Notes: generated by a model not told the origin, from the letters alone. DNA of 30,670 bases from Stramenopiles sp. TOSAG23-2 (GCA_900128395.1 LT649380.1:1-30670), one strand, 5' to 3'; positions 9,564 through 18,170 are shown, numbered from the stretch's first letter. Translations and numbers: made by a program.

Positions 9564-9913
9564 ATTTTCCCTCCTTGCTGATGCTCCAATTCATCATGAT
9601 TCTTGTTAGTTTGTTCTAAACATTTTCTTAACTCTGTTACAGACATGGTTTTTAATGACTCATAATTCATGCTGTAGCAGGGCCTAAAAAGCTGTAACAC
9701 AGATAACTTTCCATGCCTCCATCTTCTCATCAGCTGATAAAATATGGGCCCTGATTTGGCACCTGATTTCTTCATCTTCACCATCTTCTTCTTTTTTGTG
9801 ATGGTTGATGGTGTTCCAGGTGTTCTAGTTGTTTTTCTTTTCTTTTTTTGAGGTAATCCCCCTCTTAATACAACTTTATTACTTCTTCTTCCTTCCATTT
9901 TCCTTTTACTCAT
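9560..9913 (-). CDS. Small very basic ORF, hypothetical
   Basis: The minus-strand frame from an ATG at 9913 encodes about 117 residues. The first half is extremely basic (RRSNKVVLRGG, QKKKRKTTRTPGTP, TKKKKMVKMKK), like a nucleic-acid-binding or nucleolar tail; the second half (YESLKTMSVTELRKCLEQTNKNHDELE) is likely helical. It starts about 65 bp past the end of the tRNA gene on the same strand and its TGA overlaps the first codon of the secreted ORF. Composition is more GC-rich than the flanks. Not recognised; it could be an exon of a spliced gene, a fragment of an inserted element, or chance. Confidence 0.3.
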   Translation of the reverse strand: MSKRKMEGRRSNKVVLRGGLPQKKKRKTTRTPGTPSTITKKKKMVKMKKSGAKSGPIFYQLMRRWRHGKLSVLQLFRPCYSMNYESLKTMSVTELRKCLEQTNKNHDELEHQQGGKI

Positions 9914-9977
9914 ATAGGTGGATTTAAATATGCACTTGTCAGGATAATGCCAGGACAGCAAAAAGAAAAAGAAAGGT

Positions 9978-10050
9978 TGTCGAACCTCGGACTCGAACCG
10001 AGAATCTTCCGATTAGGAGTCGGACGCGGTAACCATTTCGCCAGACCGAC
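9978..10050 (-). tRNA. tRNA-Arg (anticodon CCU)
   Basis: The minus strand folds as a 73-nt tRNA without intron: acceptor 5' GTCGGTC / 3' GTTCGAC, D arm with TGGCGAAATGG (A box), anticodon stem TCCGA/TCGGA with loop CTCCTAA giving anticodon CCT (reads AGG), T arm CTCGG-TTCGAGT-CCGAG (B box GGTTCGAGTCC) and discriminator A. Downstream on the same strand are T runs (CTTTCTTTTTCTTTTT) suited to Pol III termination. One acceptor pair (position 6-67) is a U-U mismatch next to a G-U pair, which is unusual but may be tolerated. Confidence 0.93.
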
Positions 10051-10366
10051 AAATCTGTAAATTTGTACAAAGCATACCATTAAAGTACACTTGACGTTTT
10101 ATAGGGTTACATATTATAGTAAATGTTGATTTTTATGTATTTATACTAATATTCAATTTACTATGGAAATAGCATTAAACAGCAACATAGCATAGCTCGT
10201 TGAAGCCAAAAAAAGATATTATATAATATTGGAGGAAGATATACATACTGGCATACATGTTTACACCATCCACGTGGACCAAAAGATAGATAACCATTTT
10301 CATGACAATCACAATCCATCAAAACAAAAACAAAAGAGTGTGTGTAAAATTCATTTATATAAAAGA
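10051..10366. other. Spacer between the tRNA and the selenoprotein gene; probable leader
   Basis: No separate gene is seen. The frame of the following gene is open back to about 10229 but only through His/Asn/Lys-rich sequence without an ATG, so it is read as 5' leader. The motif TATGGAAATAGCATTA (10162-10177) recurs exactly at 30570-30585, and GCATAGC-type words recur in other spacers. Confidence 0.5.
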
Positions 10367-11236
10367 ATGGTTACCACTACAACTACCATTAAAACCATGT
10401 CGAAAACATGGTTAATGATATGTTGCATCATTACCATGTCAACCATAATAAATACGGAAGCACAATTATCAAGTAATATTATTCAATTAAATTCTAAAAA
10501 TTGGAAAGATTTAGAAAAATCCCCTCATACTTGGTTCGTCAATTTTTGTCGCCAAGGATGAGGTTATTGTCAAATGTTAAATCCAGAGTGGGAAAAACTC
10601 GCTGCAAAAACGAAAAATGTTGTAAAAGTTGCATATTGGGATACTACTTCATCAGGTCCAACTCCTCGTATTGTTGGTCAAATTCAAGGAACACCCACAA
10701 TTAAAATATTTACACCGGTAATGAAGAAGAATAAAAAAAATCGTAAAAAGGTAGTGTTGGACTATCAATATGAAAGAAAAGCAAAGCCATTGATTAATTT
10801 TGCTTATAGTAAGATGAATTCTTTTGTTGAAATCATAACATCGCCACAGAAATTTGATAAGTACATTGAAAAAAGTGAAAAGTTTGGCTTACCCCAAGCA
10901 TTATTATTTACCAAAGGTACATCAACAAAACCATTGTTAAAATATATGTCTGCTGAATTTCGACGTAGATTATTAATTGGTGAAGTTAGGATGACGAAAA
11001 CAAATAAAGAAATACTTGCGAAATATAATGTTGATGCTAGTGCTGGTACAACTTTATTACTTGTAAAAAATGGTGAAGGGGAAGAAAATATAATTTATAA
11101 TAAAGGAAAATTTACATTTAATAAAGTAAGAAATTTCTTACAAAAACATGCATTAAAAGAAGCAGTCACAGGTCCTGTGAAAAAAGTGAAAAAAGAAACA
11201 ACTGAAGAAAATACGGAAACAAAAAAAGAATTGTAA
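10367..11236 (+). CDS. ER-resident PDI/thioredoxin-like selenoprotein (U-G-Y-C active site; UGA read as Sec)
   Basis: Predicted dithiol/selenol-disulfide oxidoreductase of the ER lumen, 289 residues when the TGA at 10559-10561 is read as selenocysteine (Sec65). The N-terminus has a signal peptide (WLMICCIITMSTII, then EAQ). The thioredoxin fold shows the WFVNF strand, then CRQG-U-G-Y-C-Q, where protein disulfide isomerases have APWCGHC: Sec65 replaces the first active-site Cys and Cys68 is the second. LNPEWEKLA follows the active site as in PDIs, and GTPTIKIF supplies the cis-proline (Pro110). A second domain (about 150-265) looks like a redox-inactive thioredoxin fold. The protein ends KKEL, an ER-retrieval-type tail. 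A SECIS-like hairpin lies about 300 nt past the TAA. The ATG at 10397 is an equally plausible start (Sec55). Without recoding, one gets a 64-residue peptide and a headless ORF. Confidence 0.87.
10559..10561 (+). other. In-frame UGA recoded as selenocysteine
   Basis: The TGA sits exactly where the first cysteine of a thioredoxin CxxC should be (G-U-G-Y-C-Q). Thioredoxin-fold homology continues in the same frame without a break on both sides: WFVNF before, and the LNPEWEKLA helix plus the cis-Pro strand after. TGA is a normal stop elsewhere in the window. Confidence 0.87.
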
Positions 11237-11541
11237 AAAAAAAAGAAAATGAAAGAAAGTATTTATTATACATATATGTATATATATAAAGTATATATAG
11301 TATACATTTGCATATGCAGGTCTATAAAATTGTATGTGGCGTTTAATAACATGATATATATATATATAGGAAAAGATATATTTAGAATATGTATATGGAT
11401 TTAACATTTGACAATAATATAATTAATATAATTAAAAACATATGATAAATAATGAAAAATCATCTTTTTCAATCAATAAACGCATGCAACACACATACAG
11501 AAAATCAGTATATGGATTTGCATATATATTGTGCATACTTT

Positions 11542-11611
11542 TTCTTGTGAATGATATAATCTCCTGTTGAAATACAAATATAAAAATAACAGGAAATATT
11601 GAGAACAAGAA
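11542..11611 (+). promoter_or_regulatory. SECIS-like element in the 3' UTR of the PDI selenoprotein
   Basis: Folded by hand. Helix I is TTCTTGT (11542-11548) with ACAAGAA (11605-11611), 7 bp. The non-Watson-Crick quartet pairs ATGAT (11551-11555) with TGAG (11600-11603): U-G, G-A, A-G, U-U. Helix II pairs 11556-11568 with 11588-11599, ending in CCTGTT/AACAGG, with one mismatch and one bulged A. The 19-nt apical loop (11569-11587) starts GAAA, giving the conserved AA on its 5' side. All core parts of a eukaryotic SECIS are present at a usual distance after the stop. The rest of 11237-11864 is AT-rich trailer and leader with TA palindromes and no gene. Confidence 0.75.
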
Positions 11612-11864
11612 TAATTAAAAAACTTTTAAAAATATAACAGACAAAATATATAATATGCTTTTTTTTATAAAAAATACCAAAATAATTTTATTGTTTTTTT
11701 GAAATTTTTTTATACAAATACACCTCTTCTTCTTCGTATACTCTCTGTGGTATAATCATCTTTCTAATAGAAGAAGACATAAAAATAAAAATATGCATAT
11801 ATGTAAAATAAGAAAGCAATATATATAAATTTCAAATACAATCAAAATAAAATATACATTCACA

Positions 11865-12749
11865 ATGAAAGCAACTATCAATTATTACTTTCCATATGAA
11901 ATTGATGACAATGGAACAGCGTTAAATGGCACATTAGTAGGATATAATACAACAATACATGATGCTAGAACTATAAACACATTCTCATCACAACGTCCGC
12001 ATTTAAATACCTTTGGATTTGATTTAGTTAAGTGTAAACCAATATCTGAATTTAAGTCTATTGAATCTTGTGTAAAAAATAAAAAAGATATTTATCAATA
12101 CATCGTTCGTACTTTAAAAGAAATGACTGGTGCTATAGACGTTATTCCAGGTGCGATGATTACAAGAATATCAACTGTAAAAAAGAATTTGCGAAATTTA
12201 ATGAATGTTCACAACGATGCACATTGTGATTTCGCACCTGGCACGGAACAAAAACAACAACTCATCGACTATTTAAATAATAAACGAAAAATTCAAGCAT
12301 TTGACGACTATACAGGAAAACACTACAATGTAAATAAATTAAATGATATGGACATAAAATGTATTAATTGGTGGCATCCAATAAAACCAGTTGAATCAAA
12401 TCCATTATGTGTAATTGATAGGCGATCATTGAATTTAAATGAAATATTTTCTATTGACTTTCCTGAGTACAACGAAGAAATATTATCAAAAAATACAAAG
12501 TTTTGCAGTTCGAAACATAATGATCAACATAAATGGTATTATTACAGTAATATGAATCCTAATGAAAATTTATTATTTGTAACATATTCATCAGAAGATA
12601 ATTGGAAACCAAATTTACATTCATCATTTGATTTAAATACAAATAATCTTCAAAATAATAATAATAAACGAATAACATCTTCATCACCACGTGAAAGTTT
12701 CGAAGTACGTTGTATATGTTTGTTTGATAAAAAGGTTAGTCGTTTGTGA
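11865..12749 (+). CDS. AsaB/CmcJ-type hydroxylase/desaturase family protein
   Basis: A 294-residue protein resembling the fungal/bacterial family of AsaB, NvfI-type and CmcJ (cephem methoxylase-associated) enzymes, which act as hydroxylases or desaturases in secondary metabolism. Family marks are visible in order: VHNDAHCDF, with a His116-x-Asp118 pair as in iron/2-oxoglutarate-type enzymes; the WWHPIKP segment (169-175) followed by PLCVIDRRSL (180-189), which matches the W-R-P-I...PL-x-x-D-x-R-S/T signature; WYYYSNMNPNENLLFVTYSS (224-243), where the family has a substrate-strand and LLF; LHSSF with His252; and SSPRESFEVR (272-282) with Arg276. The short Asn-rich insert before the end is lineage-typical. 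Substrate is unknown. Stop is TGA; the bases AAG-GTTAGT near the end could be a splice donor, so an extra exon cannot be excluded. Confidence 0.72.
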   Translation: MKATINYYFPYEIDDNGTALNGTLVGYNTTIHDARTINTFSSQRPHLNTFGFDLVKCKPISEFKSIESCVKNKKDIYQYIVRTLKEMTGAIDVIPGAMITRISTVKKNLRNLMNVHNDAHCDFAPGTEQKQQLIDYLNNKRKIQAFDDYTGKHYNVNKLNDMDIKCINWWHPIKPVESNPLCVIDRRSLNLNEIFSIDFPEYNEEILSKNTKFCSSKHNDQHKWYYYSNMNPNENLLFVTYSSEDNWKPNLHSSFDLNTNNLQNNNNKRITSSSPRESFEVRCICLFDKKVSRL

Positions 12750-12822
12750 GAGAGATGTTTTATATTTTCATTATTATGTCTGTATGTCTGCTTGTATATA
12801 TTATATAGGTAGCTTGCTTGTA

Positions 12823-13083
12823 TATACGCTTCGTATAATTTTCTCTCACTCATATACTCGTATTAATATACGTATCATTGGAGAAAAAGAAAGTGTGTGC
12901 GTGTGTGGGAGTTTGCGTGTGTTTTTCGTAAATTATATATATTAATATACGCACATTTTTATATTACGTATGTTTTTTCTTTTTTTTTATATTATTTTTA
13001 AAATACGTGTAAACTTTTTTAATATTTTTTCAATTTTGTCGCATACGAACGGTTCGTACACGAACGCAACTTTTTTGAAGTTG
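12823..13083. repeat. Cluster of CG-containing hairpins between convergent genes
   Basis: The spacer 12750-13148 has no gene. It contains TATACG-CTT-CGTATA (12823-12837), TACGAAC-G-GTTCGTA (13044-13058) and CAACTT-TTTTG-AAGTTG (13067-13083), followed by further CGTACG/ACGTTCG words. In such AT-rich DNA these CG palindromes stand out. They lie where transcripts from the hydroxylase and aldehyde dehydrogenase genes would meet, so a 3'-end or boundary role is possible but unproven. Confidence 0.6.
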
Positions 13084-13148
13084 TACACGTACGTTTTTAA
13101 ACGTTCGTTCCTCATCATTTTTTGTTTGATACTATGATATCCCTTCTT

Positions 13149-14627
13149 TTAAAGTTTACTTTTGACGGCAACTTTTTGTTTACTTGCAACTGTTGATAAC
13201 GCTCTTACGGAAGATTTTTTCTTGATGTTCAATGTAAATGGTTCAAGGAATGCACTTAATCCCCATTTACCATTTTCACGTCCAATTCCTGACCATTTAC
13301 TGCCTCCAAATGGTGTTACAGGAGTAATTGCCAAATGTTGATTCACCCAAGACGTACCTACTTCAAGACGAGCAGCAACTTCTGCTGCTTTCTCTGCATC
13401 TGGTCCCCAAACGGAACCACTCAAACCATAGTTTGTATCATTTGCACGATCAACTGCTTCATCAACTGTTTTGTATTTCATGATAGGGACAGCAGGTCCA
13501 AATTGTTCCTCTGATACAATTTTGAAACTTTCATCGACATCAGCAATAATAGTTGGTTCGTAGATGTAACCTTGACCACGTGCTTTGCCACCAGTAGTAA
13601 TTCTTGCACCATTTTTACGTGCATCTTCAACATATGCAGCAACTTTCTCAAATTGCATTTTATTATTTAATGGACCATATTGACTGCCTTCTGCCATACC
13701 ATCGCCAAACGTAGTATCCTTAGCAATTTTCGTCATTTCTTGTACAAACGATTCGTATTTATCTTCATGAACATAAATACGTTTAATTGCACTACATACT
13801 TGTCCAGAATTTGCAAAGGCACCAGCAAAAATATCAGGTGCAGCACTGACTGGATCAGCCTCTGGAAGAATAATAGCAGCGTCGTTCCCACCTAATTCCA
13901 ACGTAACACGTTTTAAATCATCTGCACATACTTCTTGAATTTTTTTACCAGTTTCAATGGATCCAGTGAAAGATACTTTTGCAAATCTTGGATCGGTTGT
14001 CATCCATGCACCCAAATCATTGCCACCAGCTACGATGTTAACGACACCAGGTGGGAATGTATCACGATATACTTCACCTAATAATAAAGAGGTAAGAGGT
14101 GTATGTGGACTTGGCTTTAATACAATAGTATTGCCCGCATATACAGCAGGGCAAATTTTCCATTGTGCCAATGTTACTGGGAAATTCCATGGGCAAATCG
14201 CAGCTACAACACCTAATGGTTTGTAATGTACTTCCATTCTACTTTCATCATTTTCAGCAATGACTTCAACTGGTGGCATTTCCAAATTAATGGTTGCATC
14301 TATCCATGCAGCTGCACCACCAATTTCACCAGTAGCATCAGCAATAGTTTTGCCTTGTTCAAGCGTTAATAAATGTGCAAATTCTTTCAAGCGTGCCATT
14401 AACTTAGCTTGTGCTGCTTTTAAATATTCTTTGCGCTCAACAAGGGATGTTTTGCTCCATGATTTAAATGCTCTTTTTGCACCTGCAATTGCTTCATTTA
14501 GTTGTGCTTTTGTAGCATCTGGACATTTCGCAAAGACTTGACCAGTTGCTGGATTCAAAACGTCAAAAAAACGTTCCCCTTTCACAGCTTTGCCGTTAAT
14601 AGTATGTGTAAATTCGTAATTTGCCAT
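13149..14627 (-). CDS. NAD(P)-dependent aldehyde dehydrogenase with a C-terminal SKL (peroxisomal)
   Basis: Oxidises an aldehyde to its carboxylic acid. The 492-residue protein is a complete ALDH: ICPWNFPV with the oxyanion Asn148, Lys171 in LKPSPHTP, the Rossmann motif FTGSIETGKKI (220-230), general base Glu244 in TLELGGND, and catalytic nucleophile Cys278 in ANSGQVCSA. EEQFGPAVPIMKY and PFGGSKWSGIGRENG are also present. It most resembles the succinate-semialdehyde/betaine/benzaldehyde-type ALDH group, but the substrate is not readable. Past the normal ALDH end there is a basic tail of about 25 residues (SSVRALSTVASKQKVAVKSKL) ending Ser-Lys-Leu, a textbook PTS1 peroxisomal import signal. 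The ATG at 14627 begins MANYEF; a TA microsatellite lies just upstream. Stop TAA. Codon usage is more balanced than in its neighbours. Confidence 0.95.
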   Translation of the reverse strand: MANYEFTHTINGKAVKGERFFDVLNPATGQVFAKCPDATKAQLNEAIAGAKRAFKSWSKTSLVERKEYLKAAQAKLMARLKEFAHLLTLEQGKTIADATGEIGGAAAWIDATINLEMPPVEVIAENDESRMEVHYKPLGVVAAICPWNFPVTLAQWKICPAVYAGNTIVLKPSPHTPLTSLLLGEVYRDTFPPGVVNIVAGGNDLGAWMTTDPRFAKVSFTGSIETGKKIQEVCADDLKRVTLELGGNDAAIILPEADPVSAAPDIFAGAFANSGQVCSAIKRIYVHEDKYESFVQEMTKIAKDTTFGDGMAEGSQYGPLNNKMQFEKVAAYVEDARKNGARITTGGKARGQGYIYEPTIIADVDESFKIVSEEQFGPAVPIMKYKTVDEAVDRANDTNYGLSGSVWGPDAEKAAEVAARLEVGTSWVNQHLAITPVTPFGGSKWSGIGRENGKWGLSAFLEPFTLNIKKKSSVRALSTVASKQKVAVKSKL

Positions 14628-15594
14628 GGTGTTTATATATATATATGTTTTTTGTTTGGTTCTTATATAATTGTAATATTATAATTGTTTTTTAATTATT
14701 TTTAATATATCTGCAGTTTTTGTTTTTAATAATAATAATATTGATCGTGTGTATAGTATATTTAATACTAACTTGAATTATTTAGATATTTTTTAATATA
14801 TATATAGTTGTATATCGTATCTTTTCTTAATTCATAAGACTGACAAAGGTTGCAAAGTAGGTTGTTGTGTCGATTTTTCTCAGGCCTATTCACCTGCTAT
14901 AATTATATAAATATCTATTTTTTTTTGCGCAATTGTCCATCAAGCAGTATAAAAGCGTACTGTATACAGCATCATTGTAATCATGATGCATTGTGACATT
15001 TGGTTTCATTCATTTTAATCAAAAGAGATCCCAGAGATTTGCAACACATTTGCAACTTTTAGATTTAGATTCTCTATATTCTCCCTGGCTGGAATCTCTG
15101 TCTCTCCGTTTATCCTTAAACTTTATATCTTTAAACACTTAACATTAACATGATAATGAGATTAAGATAATACTTCTAAATTTTGTCGTAGTAGAACAAT
15201 AAAGAATGATTCCCTATCACACATGATGCTATATAATGATAATGCTAAAACCTTACTAATTCTAATAGTCGTCTAATATTAGTCCTTTCTTCGCAATTAC
15301 TTTTTTGTCTAACCACAGCTTAAGCTCTTGCCACACTAACACTCGCCTGAACACCCTTAAATAACATCAAAAAATCAAAAAAATATTTTTTATTATAAGT
15401 ATGTAATATTTATATCTCCCATCATCACAGACGACACATAGACGACACGCAAGCACGCACAAAATAAAATTGGTGAATTTCTACATAGATGCAAACCTAC
15501 CTCTTCTACGTAGAGTAGTCGGCTCCCTATTTTTTTAGCATACACAAATAGATTTTCTGTTGAGGTTATATATATATATATAAATACGTACCTT
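14628..15594. promoter_or_regulatory. Divergent promoter region with a TATA-box candidate
   Basis: This 1-kb stretch separates the start of the aldehyde dehydrogenase (leftward) from the start of the selenoprotein fusion (rightward). No gene is seen. TATAAAAG at 14948-14955 on the plus strand is a canonical TATA box about 640 bp before the fusion's ATG, so if used it implies a long leader or an unannotated transcript. There is a GC-richer patch at about 15300-15360, an AGTCGTCTA motif at 15267-15275, the palindrome CTACGTAG near 15509, and a TA run just before the ATG. Confidence 0.4.
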
Positions 15595-17364
15595 ATGTCA
15601 AATCAACAAACAAACGCATTTATTACTGGCGCCATTGCAGCATTTGGAACAACAGCTGTTGCATTTTATATCCTCAATAAATATAATAATAATAATAATA
15701 ATAATAAATCAAAACCAACACGTCCACCACCACCTATACGTAAAAATATCACTGGATGTGTTGGCAATACGCCAATGGTGAAACTCAATCCATCTCATCT
15801 TGGTATCACAGATTGCCTTGCAAATATTTATGCAAAACTAGAATTTCAAAATCCTGGTGGATCAGTTAAAGATAGGATTGCTGTTTCCATGATTGATGAA
15901 GCAGAACGTTCTGGTCTTATCACACCAGGAAAGACGACGTTAGTAGAAGCAACTTCTGGTAATACGGGTATTGCAATTGCAATGGTAGGAGCAGCACGTG
16001 GATATAAAGTAGTAGTAGCGATGCCTCGTCTACAAGCAATGTTGGAGAGGTATATACTCATTCGAAGTTTTGGTGGTCAAGTCTTGCTGTCTGAACCGGA
16101 AACGAAATCACAAGGATTTTTAGACTTGGCGGAATCATATGCAAAAAAACATCCAAATTGTTACTTGATGCGACAATTTACCAATGATGCTAATCCAGAT
16201 GCTCATTATAAAGCTACAGGTCCAGAAATATGGGAACAAATGGAACAGCGTGTCGATGCCGTTGTCATGGGTGCTGGAACTGGTGGTACGGCAGTTGGTG
16301 TTGGTCGATATATGAAAGAACAAAATTCAAATATTAAAATATGCGTTGTAGAACCAACAGAATCACGTGTCATGCAAGGCTCTGTCCATCGAGTACATTC
16401 AATTGTTGGTATTGGCACAGGTTTACATGTTCCTATGCTTGAAGGTTTGGACCCAGGTGCAGATTTCATACCAGGAAAAGGGCGTGGTATTGTTGATGAA
16501 TTTTTATCGACAGATACACCGGATTCTTTGGATTGTTCATTATTATTGGCAACATCACATGGTCTTTTAGTAGGTCCATCCACAGGTGCTGCTGTACATG
16601 CTGCTCTAGAGCTGGGACGTCGTGAAGATATGCGTGGTAAAAATATTGTTGTTATTGCGCCATCGTCTGGTGTTAGGTATTTACAACATCCAATGTTCAA
16701 ATCGTTAAGAAGGGAAGCATTTAGTGCTCTATCCGTATCTGTAGAATCTTCAGCTGTAATCACAAAAACCGTTGGATCTCCAGAGACATCTTCTTTCAAT
16801 TCACTGAATAAAACTGATGTAGTCAATCGTGTTGAAGGTTGCATTCTTGCATTGGTACGACAATTAATGGATTTACCTAATATTGGTTTAAATGATAATT
16901 TAATTGATCATGGAGCAACAAGTATGACAGCAATGCTGCTTTTAGGAAAATTACGTAGTTCACTTGAAGGTATGTTAGAAGGCAAAGAGCTGCATGGTTT
17001 GAAACTTGCAATTGTAAAAGAACGTTTGTGGGGCACGACACGAGATCTTGCTCGTGGTGTAGTAGGTGTTGATGAAGATTGTAATCTTCTCCCATTTTCT
17101 TCATTTTTGGAGGCAAATATTTTAATTGAATATTGTGGTGGATGAGATCCAGCGTTCGAGGCACATTTTAAAATGTTACGTTCACTGCTTGAACAGCAGT
17201 TTCCACGTATCGTTATAAAAGGTGTTGCGGACGCTGAAAACACTGGAAATTTCATTGTACAAGATCAAAAAGATATGGAACTTTTGTCACCATATGGATT
17301 TCTTTCAACCACTGAACGCCAAAGTAAACTTTTGAAAAGAATTTATGAAAAGTATGAAAAGTAA
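15595..17364 (+). CDS. Selenoprotein fusion: cysteine synthase-like PLP enzyme + carrier domain + SelW-like Rdx domain
   Basis: Reading the TGA at 17143-17145 as Sec gives 589 residues. Residues about 8-27 form a single membrane anchor, followed by Asn and Pro runs. Residues 50-370 are a cysteine synthase/cystathionine beta-synthase fold: GNTPMVKL, PLP lysine Lys92 in GGSVKDR, SGNTG (121-125), GAGTGGT (227-233), GLLVGPSTGAA, and PSSGVRYL near the pyridine nitrogen. Residues 405-460 look like a phosphopantetheine carrier: the DHGATSM motif puts Ser443 at the attachment site. Residues 508-589 match the Rdx (SelW/SelT/SelH) fold: ILIEYCGGU (Cys514-x-x-Sec517), the helix FEAHFKMLRSLLEQQFP, the IVIKGVAD strand, NTGNFIV, then PYGF...SKLLKRI. 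The Sec is exactly at the Rdx CxxU position and the frame continues to TAA. Likely role: sulfur or selenium transfer by a tethered thiol. That is inference. Confidence 0.88.
17143..17145 (+). other. In-frame UGA recoded as selenocysteine (CxxU of the Rdx domain)
   Basis: The codon follows TGT-GGT-GGA, giving Cys-Gly-Gly-Sec, the SelW-family redox motif. About 72 codons of Rdx-type sequence follow in the same frame before a TAA. Terminating here would leave a beta strand and a lone CGG end with no partner residue. Confidence 0.88.
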
Positions 17365-17767
17365 TTATTATATATATATTTATGCATATATGTATACATA
17401 ATGATAAAATATGTAAAAAAAAAAGAAAAAGATCACAAACAAATAAAAAAAGATGGGAATTGTATTTTAAATTTTCAATATTATAATGATAGTCTCAATT
17501 ACAAAAATAGTAATGCATTTTATCAAAAGATAATAATGTGTGATTGGTGACTTGAGAAGCAATTTTGTATTTCAGAGATTTTGTATCTCTAGTAAAAATT
17601 TTGATTTTATATATATACACGCAATCCATCACGTCTATTTAATAGAATTATAATGTGTTATTATAAAGACACAAAACAAATTTTGGTACTGTAGAGTGTA
17701 AAAAAGAGTGTTTATATATATATATGTGGTTTTATATCGTGTTTTTTTTTCTTCGAGTATTAATTTT

Positions 17768-17783
17768 ACGTACGTTCGTACGT
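17768..17783. repeat. Perfect short palindrome ACGTACG-TT-CGTACGT
   Basis: Seven-bp perfect arms with a TT loop in the convergent spacer between the fusion gene and the OsmC gene, embedded in almost pure A/T. It resembles the CGTA hairpins in the other convergent spacers of the window. Confidence 0.7.
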
Positions 17784-17901
17784 GCGTACTTGTATTTAAA
17801 ATATTTATATTTATTATAATATTTTTTATTTTTTTATTTTTTATAAAAAAATATTATATTTTATTTTAAAAAAATGAATATTATTTTTTAATTTTTTTAA
17901 T

Positions 17902-17948
17902 TACATGAAACAGAAGTGTTACAAACTCTCTTCTGGTTATCAGATGTA
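17902..17948 (+). promoter_or_regulatory. Weak SECIS candidate for the fusion selenoprotein
   Basis: A hairpin 540 nt past the stop: TACAT/ATGTA outer helix (17902-17906 with 17944-17948), ATGA at 17905-17908 opposite AGAT at 17942-17945, an inner stem CAGAAG/CTTCTG extended by AA/TT across a bulge, and a 13-nt loop TGTTACAAACTCT with an AA. The order ATGA...AA...GA is right. However, helix II is short (8 bp), the 3' side has an extra internal loop, and the outer helix overlaps the ATGA. It is the best I found in 17365-18317, which otherwise is AT-rich with no gene, but it may be coincidental. Confidence 0.3.
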
Positions 17949-18170
17949 CATGAAAATGAAAATAAATTTGTATAGCACTCGGACAATAATATATGTATTT
18001 AATAAAACGTAGGTTTGAATTCAATTTTCACCGTTTTGTCCTCATTGTGTTGTCTTTTTATTTTGTTTCTCGTTTCGTATCCGATAATGATCTGGAAATA
18101 AATTAATGAAACGACGTTGAGCACTCGTCATTTGTCAGATTATGTTGTTATTAATTATCTTGTTTCCCCG

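Noticed and set aside
9560-9575. The TGA between the two small minus-strand ORFs as a third selenocysteine codon
   Set aside because: Readthrough meets a TAG after five codons and there is no redox motif or homology around it.
12747-12800. The TGA of the hydroxylase gene as a recoded codon
   Set aside because: The continuation is about 22 codons of Leu/Cys/Tyr translated from TA-rich spacer, and the family normally ends near this point.
14948-15100. TATAAAAG as the promoter of a small nuclear RNA gene
   Set aside because: No U6, U-snRNA, 5S or SRP core sequence is recognisable downstream.
16206-16844. 212-codon minus-strand open frame inside the cysteine synthase domain
   Set aside because: Antisense shadow of a strongly conserved enzyme; low-complexity Ser/Pro/Thr composition typical of reverse-frame translation.
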